From positions 1 to 64,000 of IMG/VR virus record IMGVR_UViG_3300017717_002521: 64,000 nt of DNA, one strand, 5' to 3'. Both the position numbers and the translations under genes were made by a program. Each line of letters opens with the position of its first letter. Within the stretch, counting starts at the first letter, position 1. Shown here in pieces: positions 35,697 to 44,013 of the stretch. The notes under the pieces were generated by a model that had not been told where the DNA came from, did no database searches, and worked only from the letters and a program-made list of their open reading frames with translations. Source of the DNA: a virus.

Positions 35697-35727
35697 TTTG
35701 TAGTTTTAAATTTTATTCTTATATTAA
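35697..35727 (+). promoter_or_regulatory. Promoter (TTTG-N19-TATATTAA) of folE
   Basis: TTTG at 35697-35700 and TATATTAA at 35720-35727, 19 nt apart, placed just before the riboswitch-like hairpin at 35734, the same layout as at the queDE operon. Confidence 0.75.
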
Positions 35728-35733
35728 TAATAA

Positions 35734-35764
35734 TGAGTCGTAGAACCTCAATAAAAACAAAAGT
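35734..35764 (+). promoter_or_regulatory. preQ1-I riboswitch-like element before folE
   Basis: Stem TGAG (35734-35737) with CTCA (35747-35750) around loop TCGTAGAAC, then the A-rich tail ATAAAAACAAAAG running to the ATG at 35767. The loop differs by one base from the queDE element while all four stem pairs are kept with different bases: three positions on each arm changed together, the mark of selected RNA structure. Tail AC-A-A-A can pair with G and U of the loop in the pseudoknot way of preQ1-I RNAs. FolE is the first enzyme of the preQ1 pathway, so feedback control makes sense. Confidence 0.8.
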
Positions 35765-35766
35765 AA

Positions 35767-36480
35767 ATGCCTAAAAAATTTATAGAAGGAACTGAATTAG
35801 TTCGTGCCGGTTTTGCTAACGGTATATCAAGTCAACTAGCAAAGAAACAACAAACTGAAGGACCTGAAGCAAGGTTAGATTCAGAAGAAAAACAAGTTAT
35901 AATAGAAAATGCTGCTAAAGCATATGGAGACTTCTTAACTGCTCTAGGATGTAATTATAAAGAAGATCCTAACTCTTCAGATACTCCAATGAGAGTAGCA
36001 AAAGCATACGTTAACGATTTATGGGCTGGAAGATATAGTCCACTAGACCGTATTACAGCATTTCCATCAGACGGTTATGACGGTATAGTTCAAGAGAGTA
36101 ACATACCTGTAACGTCTATGTGTTCTCACCACCATCAAGCTATTAGAGGTACAGTAAGTATTGCTTATATAGCATCTCAAGATGGTAAAGTAGTAGGTTT
36201 ATCTAAACTAAATAGAATAGTAGAGCAGTTCGGTAGAAGAGGTGCTATACAAGAACAGCTGACTGTAGCTATACATAATGCTGTAGATAAGATATGTGAA
36301 GGTAACTTAGGAGTAGCAGTACAAGTGAATGCAACTCATGCATGTGTATCATGTAGAGGAGTAAAGCATCATAGTGCTTCAATGCAAACAGCTAAACTTA
36401 CAGGTGCTTTCTTAGATGAAGATTCTGCTAAAGCAGAGTTCTACAAGAATATAGAATTAGCAAGTATATGCAAACATTAA
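35767..36480 (+). CDS. folE: GTP cyclohydrolase I
   Basis: First step from GTP to dihydroneopterin triphosphate, feeding QueD. The 237-residue protein has SDTPMRVAKAY, VTSMCSHHHQAI (zinc Cys and His), GLSKLNRIVEQFGRR, and ATHACVSCRGVKH (second zinc Cys), all complete. Length normal for FolE. Preceded by a promoter and preQ1-I-like element. Confidence 0.92.
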   Translation: MPKKFIEGTELVRAGFANGISSQLAKKQQTEGPEARLDSEEKQVIIENAAKAYGDFLTALGCNYKEDPNSSDTPMRVAKAYVNDLWAGRYSPLDRITAFPSDGYDGIVQESNIPVTSMCSHHHQAIRGTVSIAYIASQDGKVVGLSKLNRIVEQFGRRGAIQEQLTVAIHNAVDKICEGNLGVAVQVNATHACVSCRGVKHHSASMQTAKLTGAFLDEDSAKAEFYKNIELASICKH

Positions 36481-36484
36481 TATT

Positions 36485-37057
36485 ATGAAAGGTAAACAAT
36501 TATCACTATTTCCAGAAGAAGCAGATAACGTATGGGTTAACGATTACGTACCGTTTGTATCTGAAGTAGAAACATTTAACGAAACATTTAACAAACCGAA
36601 CAACTATGAACCAACCATCCCATCTGAAAAAGAGTGGAAATTCGTTTATAACTTTATCCTCGAAGAACTCGAAGAATATAGAGAAGCTTGCGAACGAGGC
36701 GACATTGTGGAAGTTCTGGACGCTTTGTGCGACATTGCTTATGTTTCCATTGGGAACGGGACTATGTTACATGGCCTTAAAAATAAGATATGGCCGGCAT
36801 ATCAAGAGGTACAAGCTTCAAATATGTCGAAAGCTTGTTCGACTGAAGAAGAGGCCATACAGAGTGTCAGCAAAAGAAGTAAGGAACAAGGTGAGGCCTG
36901 TCATTTTGAGAAGGTTGCGGAGGGACGGTACATTGTCTATCGTACAAGAGACAGAAAAGTAATGAAGAGTAATAATTACTTTAGACCAGACTTACAGCAG
37001 TTCTTTAGCGGTGATGATATTGTAAGAACAAGACCCCAACAACATTCAGGAATATGA
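36485..37057 (+). CDS. MazG/PRA-PH-like nucleotide pyrophosphohydrolase
   Basis: 190 residues. An all-alpha NTP-pyrophosphohydrolase core lies near 55-115, with NFILEELEEYREAC (ExxEE) and EVLDALCDIAYVSIG (ExxD) as metal-binding helices. The C-terminal 70 residues are basic and of unclear role. Such enzymes trim nucleoside triphosphates and may clear dGTP or host alarmones. The substrate cannot be read from sequence. Confidence 0.72.
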   Translation: MKGKQLSLFPEEADNVWVNDYVPFVSEVETFNETFNKPNNYEPTIPSEKEWKFVYNFILEELEEYREACERGDIVEVLDALCDIAYVSIGNGTMLHGLKNKIWPAYQEVQASNMSKACSTEEEAIQSVSKRSKEQGEACHFEKVAEGRYIVYRTRDRKVMKSNNYFRPDLQQFFSGDDIVRTRPQQHSGI

Positions 37058-37263
37058 TTAAAATAGAAGATTTTAAAAAAGAATTTAACGGAGAATTTTA
37101 CGTACCCCTCTCTATCGCTAACCAAGCAGTTAAAGAAGCTTACCAAAGCAATAAAGAGTATAATCAAATGAACAATAAGTTAGAAGATCTTAATAAACAA
37201 TTAAATGATGCTATGAAAGAAATAGGAGAAGGGTTTAAAGATATGAAAAATTTAAAGTTATAA
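37054..37263 (+). CDS. Small coiled-coil protein
   Basis: 69 residues. After a short start the sequence is a Lys/Glu/Asn-rich helix (about 30-65) likely to form a coiled coil. Overlaps the MazG-like gene by 4 nt. Unknown function. Confidence 0.55.
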   Translation: MIKIEDFKKEFNGEFYVPLSIANQAVKEAYQSNKEYNQMNNKLEDLNKQLNDAMKEIGEGFKDMKNLKL

Positions 37264-37266
37264 TGT

Positions 37267-38061
37267 ATGATTAAAATAGCTCATGAAGCTCCTATAGATA
37301 TTTTTGACGAAGTTCAAAGGTTAACTGATTACGATTACGCTTTAGTTCATTTATTAGAGCAAAATGGTAGATATAGAGATACGTTTGAAAGAGCAGTTAA
37401 AAGAGGTAGAGAAGTTATTTTAGATAACTCTATTTTTGAGTTAGAAGAAGCATTTGAAGCTGATAGATTTGCATTATGGGTTGAAAGATTAAAACCTACT
37501 TGGTATATAGTTCCAGATGCATTGGAGAATGCTGAAAAGACTATGGAACAAGCACTTGATTGGGTTAAAAGTTATAAAAGTATACCTGGGAAAAAAATAG
37601 GTGTTGTTCAAGGTAAAAACTATCACGAGATTGTAGCTTGTTATAAGTTTATGGACACTAGAGATATTGATATGATAGCTATTTCATTCGATTATTCGTA
37701 TTATAGTGATTCTATTCCTCATCCTAACAAGTATGTTAGCTGGATGCTAGGACGTGTTAAGCTACTAGGAGATTTAGAGAGAGACGGTATAATTAATAAA
37801 GATAAACCTCATCACTTACTAGGTTGTGGATTACCTCAAGAATTTAGTTTTTATAAAAATGCTAACTATAAATGGCTCTACTCTTTAGATACTTCTAACC
37901 CAGTAGTCCACGGTCTAAAAGGTATAGAGTATGACAGAGAAGGACTTTGGTCTAAAGAATCTCAAAAGTTACATGAATTAATTAATGTACCTATAGAAGA
38001 GATTGATATTGAGAAAGTAACTAGTAATATAGAGAAGTTTAGATGGCTAACAAATGGATAA
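37267..38061 (+). CDS. dpdA: DpdA-like DNA guanine transglycosylase (phage type)
   Basis: Would exchange guanine in DNA for a 7-deazaguanine. The 264-residue protein has blocks placed like those of tRNA-guanine transglycosylase relatives: VILDNSIFELEEAF at 50-63 (first catalytic Asp, D53), WYIVPDALENAEKT, KKIGVVQGKNYHEI, DMIAISFDYS, HHLLGCGLPQEF (182-193) and SLDTSNPVVHGL with D208 as likely nucleophile. It is shorter than Tgt and bacterial DpdA, as phage DpdA forms are. The tRNA-type zinc site is not visible. It overlaps the formyltransferase by 19 nt and lies in a window with the whole preQ1 pathway. Confidence 0.75.
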   Translation: MIKIAHEAPIDIFDEVQRLTDYDYALVHLLEQNGRYRDTFERAVKRGREVILDNSIFELEEAFEADRFALWVERLKPTWYIVPDALENAEKTMEQALDWVKSYKSIPGKKIGVVQGKNYHEIVACYKFMDTRDIDMIAISFDYSYYSDSIPHPNKYVSWMLGRVKLLGDLERDGIINKDKPHHLLGCGLPQEFSFYKNANYKWLYSLDTSNPVVHGLKGIEYDREGLWSKESQKLHELINVPIEEIDIEKVTSNIEKFRWLTNG

Positions 38062-38570
38062 CATTCTTCAGTCAAACTGGAGCTGAGATAGCTGATTTAT
38101 CTGAAAATATTGGAAGATGGCCTGATATTATTATTACTAATAGTAGACCAGACCACTTAAGAACTATAGATCCTAGAATAGTAGAATACGGTTATACTGA
38201 AGTACCTAATAAACCTACAGTAAGTGATTTAGATGCTGTATTACAAGATAATGCTGTTATAACATTACATGGTTGGTTGAGGATAATGCCTGAAGTAATA
38301 TGTAATAAGTATTTGATTTATAATGGTCATCCTGGACTTATTACTAAATATCCTGAACTTAAGGGTAAAGATCCTCAAGTAAAAGCTCATAAACTTGGAC
38401 ATGAAGTAGCAGGTGCAGTTATACATAAAGTAACAGCAGGAGTAGATGAAGGTAGGATTATTATGGAGGAATATTTCAATGCTACTCAGTTGGATCTTGA
38501 TAGTTTATTTCGTATATTAAGAGATAGATCATTGTATATGTGGTCTAATCTACTTAAACAGGTTTTATGA
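38043..38570 (+). CDS. dpdN: PurN-like formyltransferase, candidate dPreQ1 formyltransferase
   Basis: Formyl-tetrahydrofolate-dependent transferase fold. The 175-residue protein keeps the catalytic Asn-His-Asp of the GART family: N94 and H96 in YNGHPGLITKYPELKGKD, and D135 in TAGVDEGRII. A role in purine synthesis is unlikely without other pur genes. It overlaps the DpdA-like gene, and a dPreQ1 formyltransferase (DpdN) has been described as a predicted enzyme for phages with formylated preQ1 in DNA. So it probably formylates the aminomethyl group of preQ1 before or after insertion. The symbol is by inference. Confidence 0.62.
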   Translation: MANKWITFFSQTGAEIADLSENIGRWPDIIITNSRPDHLRTIDPRIVEYGYTEVPNKPTVSDLDAVLQDNAVITLHGWLRIMPEVICNKYLIYNGHPGLITKYPELKGKDPQVKAHKLGHEVAGAVIHKVTAGVDEGRIIMEEYFNATQLDLDSLFRILRDRSLYMWSNLLKQVL

Positions 38571-39082
38571 TAAAAAGAATAGCTTTAGTTGGAGCAAGTA
38601 GTACTGGTAAGACTACTGTTTTTGAATTACTTAAGAATAAATTACCTAAGTATGAGTTCGTAAACGAATCTACTCGTAATGTAGCTAAGTACGGATTTCC
38701 TATTAATGAGTTTGGTACTGATGCTACTCAACTTGCTATTAGTAGCTTTCATTTAGAAGCTTTACTTAAACCTTATAATCTTATTCTAGATAGATGTTAT
38801 ATGGATCTTATAGTCTATACTAATCATATGGATGTTGATGATTCTACTAAAGATTATATAGAAGAGACTTGGCATAGAGTAAAAGGAGAGTATACTCATT
38901 ATATTTATTTTCCTATTGAATTTTAATCTGTAGATGATGGAGTAAGAAGTGTTAATGAGGATTGGAGAAAAGATATAGATAATGAATTTAAAAAGTATCT
39001 TGAGACTGTAAGAAAGCCTTACTTAACTATAACTGGTTCTCCTATGCAAAGGGTTAACCAAATATTAGAGTTTATAAAATGA
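38567..39082 (+). pseudogene. P-loop (NadR/AAA_28-like) kinase interrupted by in-frame TAA
   Basis: P-loop GASSTGKTT near residues 9-17 and LILDRCYMDLIVYTNH follow the AAA_28/NadR-like kinase pattern. The reading frame stops at TAA 38924-38926 (119 codons), but the same frame then stays open to TGA 39080-39082. The downstream part encodes SVDDGVRSVNEDWR and TITGSPMQRVNQ, the usual C-terminal lid and end of this family. The next gene begins with an ATGA overlap at the second stop, not the first, so the intact gene was 171 codons. Other genes end in TAA, so the code is standard. A recent nonsense mutation, a minority variant or a sequence error would explain it. Confidence 0.7.
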
Positions 39083-39432
39083 GAGTATGTAATGTCTGTC
39101 ATGAAGAAAAGAGAGATGTTAAATATAAACATGAAAGTAAAAAAACATGTATTAAATGCGAAACCAGATGGTGGAGAGTATTCCTCAGAGCTTTAGTTAA
39201 GGAACGTAGACTTACACCTATAGAGAGAATAGCTAATAGAGCAGGGTATATGGGATCAGCTTTTATTATGATGTCTCCTTACTTATTAAAATACGATAAT
39301 ATAGGAGCATACACATATGTTCTAGGAGCCTTACTTACCATACCTCAAGTATGGATTGCAAAGCAATGGAATATAGTAGCATTGAATATTAACCTTTTAG
39401 TCGGGTATGGACTATACATAATTAATTCTTAA
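39079..39432 (+). CDS. Zinc-ribbon membrane protein
   Basis: 117 residues: an N-terminal CNVCHEEK ... CIKCETRWW double CxxC zinc ribbon (about 3-31), then two or three membrane helices (near 57-72, 78-92 and 100-115). Overlaps the stop of the kinase frame. Unknown function; the finger would face the cytoplasm or sense a partner. Confidence 0.65.
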   Translation: MRVCNVCHEEKRDVKYKHESKKTCIKCETRWWRVFLRALVKERRLTPIERIANRAGYMGSAFIMMSPYLLKYDNIGAYTYVLGALLTIPQVWIAKQWNIVALNINLLVGYGLYIINS

Positions 39433-39434
39433 AT

Positions 39435-40340
39435 ATGAGTGAAGTTAAAAATTATGAAGCAGTAAAAGAAATTGCTTCTAAACATTTAGGTAAAGTAGGC
39501 GGTGATGGTTATAGTGATCAATACAACGCTGAATTATTAGTTAAAATACCTCGAGTATTAAATCGAGAGGGGTATGGATTAACCGGTAAAGAATTTAAAG
39601 GTGTTGATACCTGGAACGCCTATGAAGTATCAGCTATAACTACTAAAGGTCAACCCGTTGCTGGGATGTTAAAAATAGTTTGTCCTTCTGATAGTGAATA
39701 TCATGTAGAGTCAAAATCTATTAAACTATACCTTAATTCATTTAATATGACTGAGATTGGAGATACAGCAGCTGATTGTATTACCGGCATAGAAGCTAGA
39801 GTAAAAAGAGATTTAGATGAGTTATTGGAAACTATTACTACCATAAGCTTTTATGCTTCAGAATTTGAAACTGAACCTCTTTCTTTTGCTAATGATTATA
39901 AAGATCTAGGTGAGGAAGTTAACTTAGATTTGATAGACTTTACTGCATTTAAGTCAGATGCTACTCAATTAGAGGTAAAAGAAGAAGAAGGTGAAATAAA
40001 ATTTAGATCTAATCTATTAAGGTCTAACTGTAGAGTAACTAATCAGCCGGATTGGGGAGATGTATTTATTTATATGAAAGGAAGTAAATTACCTGTAGCT
40101 GATTCGTTAGCTAAATATATAGTAAGTCATAGGACAGTTAGTCATTTTCATGAGGAGATATGCGAAATGATATTTGCTCATCTAAGTGAAAGATTTGAAC
40201 CTGAGCAATTAATGGTGTCGTGTTTGTATACTCGTAGAGGAGGAATAGATATTAATCCTATTAGAGCTACTCATAGTTATTTAATACCAGAGTTTTTTAC
40301 TAACCCCGATTTTACTATTAGAAAAACTTTAAGACAGTAA
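39435..40340 (+). CDS. queF: QueF: NADPH-dependent 7-cyano-7-deazaguanine reductase
   Basis: Reduces preQ0 to preQ1. The 301-residue protein is of the long E. coli-like form, with two T-fold halves. ESKSIKLYLNSFN at 92-104 is the QueF motif that binds NADPH and substrate. Catalytic Cys199 sits in RSNCRVTNQPDWGD, HEEICEMIF (239-247) supplies the substrate Glu, and YTRRGGIDINPIRA closes the family pattern. With QueC, QueD, QueE and FolE this completes preQ1 synthesis in the phage. The last six codons are echoed 270 nt later (see repeats). Confidence 0.9.
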   Translation: MSEVKNYEAVKEIASKHLGKVGGDGYSDQYNAELLVKIPRVLNREGYGLTGKEFKGVDTWNAYEVSAITTKGQPVAGMLKIVCPSDSEYHVESKSIKLYLNSFNMTEIGDTAADCITGIEARVKRDLDELLETITTISFYASEFETEPLSFANDYKDLGEEVNLDLIDFTAFKSDATQLEVKEEEGEIKFRSNLLRSNCRVTNQPDWGDVFIYMKGSKLPVADSLAKYIVSHRTVSHFHEEICEMIFAHLSERFEPEQLMVSCLYTRRGGIDINPIRATHSYLIPEFFTNPDFTIRKTLRQ

Positions 40341-40343
40341 TGA
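40321..40343 (+). repeat. 23-bp direct repeat, left copy (flanks small membrane gene)
   Basis: This segment spans the end of queF and the start of the next gene and recurs at 40590-40612 with one change (T to A at the eighth base). Both copies encode KTLRQ, a TAA stop and an overlapping ATG. Confidence 0.8.
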
Positions 40344-40609
40344 ATAAGTTTACATCAACCTACATAGTTTCATTATTAGCTATAATTTTAATATGGAATA
40401 TAAGCCCAGATATCGATAACGAACCTATGTTGATGGAACAAATCTCAGAAAACGAAAGAGTTGCAGAATCTATAGTACAGTACATTCAAGCTCCAAAAGG
40501 ATTTTTTGGATACATTAATGAGATACTTACAACTGTAATAGGTGTAGTGAACATAATAACATTTGGTTATCAAATGAAAGATAGAAAAAGAAAAACATTA
40601 AGACAGTAA
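40340..40609 (+). CDS. Small membrane protein between direct repeats
   Basis: 89 residues with an N-terminal helix (about 6-22) and a second near 58-74, and a basic end RKRKTLRQ. It lies exactly between the two 23-bp direct repeats, so it looks inserted next to queF by recombination, or arose when the queF end was duplicated. Two-helix layout recalls holins or small accessory membrane proteins. Not recognised. Confidence 0.6.
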   Translation: MNKFTSTYIVSLLAIILIWNISPDIDNEPMLMEQISENERVAESIVQYIQAPKGFFGYINEILTTVIGVVNIITFGYQMKDRKRKTLRQ

Positions 40610-40612
40610 TGA
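40590..40612 (+). repeat. 23-bp direct repeat, right copy
   Basis: Matches 40321-40343 at 22 of 23 bases, and again covers a KTLRQ end, TAA stop and overlapping ATG of the following gene. Confidence 0.8.
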
Positions 40613-40758
40613 TAGAAAAAGTAGAAGCATACATAATACAGCATTATAAAAGAATGTATGGTGATAAACCTCTAATTATTGAAGAATTCGATTCTCATTT
40701 TACAGTTAAGTCAAATAAGGATGAATCTCCTCTTATATTAGGCAAAAGTATAGTATAA
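40609..40758 (+). CDS. Small hypothetical protein, 49 residues
   Basis: ATG 40609 shares a base with the preceding TAA and the stop shares a base with the next ATG, so it is tightly coupled on both sides. The 49-residue sequence (MIEKVEAYIIQHYKRMYGDK at the start) is mixed charged and ends GKSIV. Possibly the gene that originally followed queF. Confidence 0.55.
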   Translation: MIEKVEAYIIQHYKRMYGDKPLIIEEFDSHFTVKSNKDESPLILGKSIV

Positions 40759-41018
40759 TGGCTGAAAAAGAAATATTAGAACAAAACGAACTTATAGCAG
40801 AAAGAGTTCCTCCAGGAGACAATTGGAAGTTAGTTATAGACCAAACTAATACTATCGAAGGGTTAGTAATGGCATTAACGATGTATATGCGTAAAACTAA
40901 ATTTAAAGGTCACTATAGATTAGAACCTTTAAATGGTAAGTTATATGCTATTATAACTGAAGAAATTGAAATCGAAGAACCTGAACCAATGAAATTCGAT
41001 TTATATGGAGAGTACTAA
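40758..41018 (+). CDS. Hypothetical protein
   Basis: 86 residues, acidic (Glu-rich both ends), with a central TNTIEGLVMALTMYMRKTKFKGHYRLE segment. Soluble. Coupled to both neighbours by one-base overlaps. Not recognised. Confidence 0.55.
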   Translation: MAEKEILEQNELIAERVPPGDNWKLVIDQTNTIEGLVMALTMYMRKTKFKGHYRLEPLNGKLYAIITEEIEIEEPEPMKFDLYGEY

Positions 41019-41590
41019 TGCAAATATCGCTCAAAAAATATGCGCATAAATACGAATATCTTAAATTAGAGTTGGAAGAAACTCAACAAAAGGTTACTGA
41101 TTATACTAAGTTATGGAATACTGAAATAGGTAAGTTTTATTTAGATCAAAAAATCACAGCCTGGGAAAATACAGATACTGGAGAAATAAGATTTAATAAC
41201 CCTAAAAATAAGAGCAAAAAAATTAAACCTGAAAAGTTAAAAAAACTCTATAGAACTCTTTCATCTATTACTCACCCAGATAAAGGAGGTTCAGAAGAAG
41301 AATTTTATTTAGTAAAAACTGATTACGAATCAGGAGATTTTATAGGATTACTTAAACATGCTGATAGTAAGAATATTAATGTAGATTTAGACGAACAAGA
41401 TATTTTTCTTTTTGAGGAAACCTGTAATGATATTGAAAGTGAAATTGAAGAAAATAAAAAATCTACTGTATGGAAATATTTTAACGGAGATCTACTTCAA
41501 AAAAAAGCTATTTTAAAAGGAATAGAAAAAGAATTTAAATTTACTTTTGAACAAAAAGATTATGATAAAATACTTAATTTAGTAGGTTAA
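41018..41590 (+). CDS. J-domain protein (DnaJ-like)
   Basis: 190 residues. HPD at 86-88 in SSITHPDKGGSEEEF is the J-domain signature that stimulates Hsp70, with helix II before it (KLKKLYRTL). The J-domain is partial, flanked by an N-terminal coiled coil (about 10-45) and an acidic C-terminal region. No DnaK is encoded in the window, so it would recruit host Hsp70, for example to the replisome gene that follows, as polyomavirus-like J-proteins do by analogy only. Confidence 0.75.
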   Translation: MQISLKKYAHKYEYLKLELEETQQKVTDYTKLWNTEIGKFYLDQKITAWENTDTGEIRFNNPKNKSKKIKPEKLKKLYRTLSSITHPDKGGSEEEFYLVKTDYESGDFIGLLKHADSKNINVDLDEQDIFLFEETCNDIESEIEENKKSTVWKYFNGDLLQKKAILKGIEKEFKFTFEQKDYDKILNLVG

Positions 41591-41613
41591 CAGAGAAAAT
41601 ATTCTTATATTTA
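41583..41613 (+). promoter_or_regulatory. Promoter (TAGG-N19-TATATTTA) of main polymerase
   Basis: TAGG at 41583-41586 (one base from TTGG) and a perfect TATATTTA at 41606-41613, 19 nt apart. Confidence 0.6.
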
Positions 41614-41632
41614 TTTTTATAAAAGGTTATAT

Positions 41633-44005
41633 ATGCAGTTAGAAAAAAAGTACTATACCGTCCAAGACTCAGAGACGTTAAAGTTAATGTTCCAACACAT
41701 TGAAGAGTCAGATACTCTAGCAGTCGATACTGAAACGACTGGTCTTAACCCTCGTAAGGATAAAATTATTGGATGGTCTATATCAGGAGATGAAGGTATT
41801 GGCTTTTATCTACCTACTCTAGTATGGAACTTCGAGCAAGGTACTTTAGACTTACAGACTATTGATGGTACTTCAACTGAAGTATTATCTAAAAACTTAC
41901 TTAAGATGTTATTAGGTAAGAAGCTAGTATTTCACAACGCTTCGTTTGATGTTCAGTTTATAAAAAACTATTTCGGAGTTAATCTACTACCTGATGTTTG
42001 GGTCGATACTGGACTACTTGTTCATACAGTTTATGAAGAAGGAGCATTTGGATTTGGTAATCCATTTGGTTTGAAATCTATTGCTATAATGAATCAAGAA
42101 GCATTAGGTTTAGATGTTGAGAAAGCTGCTAACGAAGAACAAGTTGAACTAAAAGAAAGTATTAAACGAAATGGTGGAAGCGTTACTAAAGAGAGTTTTG
42201 AAATATATAAAGCAGATTTGGATATCCTTTCTAAATATGCTAGTGCTGATACTGACCTCACACTTCGCATTTGTAATCTATATCTGGCTAAACTTAAGGA
42301 AGAAGGATTAGAAGATTTCTTTTTCAAAGATGAAGTTATGCCTATCTATCGTGAGGTTACCGTTCCTATGGAAGCTCATGGTGTAGACTTAGATACTGAA
42401 TTAATAGAGAAGATACATGGAGAGATTGTAGAAGATCAGAAAAAGAATAAAGAGATAGTAATGAAGTCTCTCTTAGCTATACCTGAAGTTAAAGAATGGG
42501 TAGTAGCTACGTCTATTGAAGCATACCCTTTTTCCCATAAAGGTAATTGGGCTCAGAGATTAGTACAAAGGTATTCTTTACCTTTACCTAAATCTGAAAA
42601 AACTGGTAAGTATTCTCTTACTGCAAAGTATATTAATGAACTAGAAGAATCAAACGTCAAGCAATTCCTACTAACCGGGGACCATACCCTTATTGAAGAC
42701 GTTGAAAAATATAGAATCTCTATGTCTCTTTGGAAAGAATCTAATGATGGAGATTATATCAATATACAATCTAAAAAGCACTTGGGTGAAATAGTCTTCG
42801 GTTACATGGGAATTCAACCTAAAGTATCAGGTGCTAATACTAAGTCCGGTAGAGATAAGTTCGATATGAAAATGGTTGAAGAGTTAGCGAAAACGTATCC
42901 CTGGGCAGAGAATCTTAGAGTCTATAATAAGTTACTTAAGATTAAATCTACTTACGTAGACAGGTTTAGAGACCGTCAGGAAGATGGTAGATATTACTTC
43001 TACTTTAAACAAAATGGTACTGTATCTGGTAGATATGGTTCTGACGCTCAACAGCTACCTAAACCTCTTGAAGAAGGAGAAGATGCTCCTGTGATTATGA
43101 AGTACGTTAATATTGTTAGACGTTTCTTGGTTGCCGGAAATGGTAGGAAGGTTATTGATGCAGATTACGAATCGTTAGAGCCTCACTGCTTTGCTTCAGT
43201 AACAGGAGATAAAAAACTACAAGAGATCTTTAATAATGGATGGGACTTTTATTCTACTGTTGCTATACAGACTGAAAAGCTAGAAGGAGTATCAGCAGAT
43301 AAAAAAGCTGATAACTATCTAAAGAAACTTGATCCTGTTAAACGTAATAAAGCTAAGGCATACTCATTAGGTATTGCTTATGGAATGGAAGCTTATGCTC
43401 TTAAAATGTCTCTTAACGTAGATCAAAAGACTGCTGAAGGATTAGTAAAAGGTTACTTAGATGGGTTTCCTCAACTCAAGGAATGGAGAGAAAGATCAAG
43501 AGAACAAGTCAAAGCTAATGGTAGAATACAGAACTATGTAGGACGTATTCGTCACTTACCTAAAGTTCAAAGACTCTATGATAAGTTTGAAGATCGTATG
43601 ATGGATTGGAGATTTAGAAAAGAGTTAGAGACTAGGATACCTCCTAAATATATTAAGAAAGACGGTGAGATAGTTAAGACTGTATCTCCTAGGGATCAAG
43701 TAACTCAAGCATATAGAGATTACCGTAACGGACTTAATAACTGTCTTAACTTTCAGTTACAGTCATTAGCAGCAGCGGTAGTTAACAGGGCTGCATTAAA
43801 GATAAACTTGAAAGCTAAAGAGTTAGGTATAGATGCTCTATGTCAAGCACAAGTACATGACCAGTTGATTATAAACGTAGATGAGAAAGATGCAGAAATG
43901 TTTGCTCCTTACGTACAAGAGATAATGGAGAATACTACTAAGTTACCTGGAGTAACTTTGAAAGCACCTCCTGAGATAGCTAATAACTGGGCAGAAGGAC
44001 ATTAA
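41633..44005 (+). CDS. Family A DNA polymerase with 3'-5' exonuclease (replicative)
   Basis: The 790-residue protein is PolA without its 5' nuclease domain. Exonuclease motifs are VDTETTGL (D32, E34), HNASFDVQF (D106) and YASADTDLT (202-210). Polymerase motif A is DADYESLEPH with D511, motif B is KAKAYSLGIAYG (573-584), and motif C is AQVHDQLIINV near 740. All catalytic residues are present, so it should copy and proofread. The separate 5' nuclease at 5.4 kb completes the set. A promoter lies directly upstream. Confidence 0.92.
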   Translation: MQLEKKYYTVQDSETLKLMFQHIEESDTLAVDTETTGLNPRKDKIIGWSISGDEGIGFYLPTLVWNFEQGTLDLQTIDGTSTEVLSKNLLKMLLGKKLVFHNASFDVQFIKNYFGVNLLPDVWVDTGLLVHTVYEEGAFGFGNPFGLKSIAIMNQEALGLDVEKAANEEQVELKESIKRNGGSVTKESFEIYKADLDILSKYASADTDLTLRICNLYLAKLKEEGLEDFFFKDEVMPIYREVTVPMEAHGVDLDTELIEKIHGEIVEDQKKNKEIVMKSLLAIPEVKEWVVATSIEAYPFSHKGNWAQRLVQRYSLPLPKSEKTGKYSLTAKYINELEESNVKQFLLTGDHTLIEDVEKYRISMSLWKESNDGDYINIQSKKHLGEIVFGYMGIQPKVSGANTKSGRDKFDMKMVEELAKTYPWAENLRVYNKLLKIKSTYVDRFRDRQEDGRYYFYFKQNGTVSGRYGSDAQQLPKPLEEGEDAPVIMKYVNIVRRFLVAGNGRKVIDADYESLEPHCFASVTGDKKLQEIFNNGWDFYSTVAIQTEKLEGVSADKKADNYLKKLDPVKRNKAKAYSLGIAYGMEAYALKMSLNVDQKTAEGLVKGYLDGFPQLKEWRERSREQVKANGRIQNYVGRIRHLPKVQRLYDKFEDRMMDWRFRKELETRIPPKYIKKDGEIVKTVSPRDQVTQAYRDYRNGLNNCLNFQLQSLAAAVVNRAALKINLKAKELGIDALCQAQVHDQLIINVDEKDAEMFAPYVQEIMENTTKLPGVTLKAPPEIANNWAEGH

Positions 44006-44013
44006 CTTTAAAA

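Noticed and set aside
35666-35743. 25-codon frame with ATGA overlap on the sulfotransferase stop
   Set aside because: It runs through the folE promoter and into the riboswitch-like stem, both of which are better supported.
38924-38926. TAA as a sense codon (altered genetic code)
   Set aside because: Very many intact genes in the window end in TAA at exactly the expected place, so the code is standard and the kinase stop is a local event.
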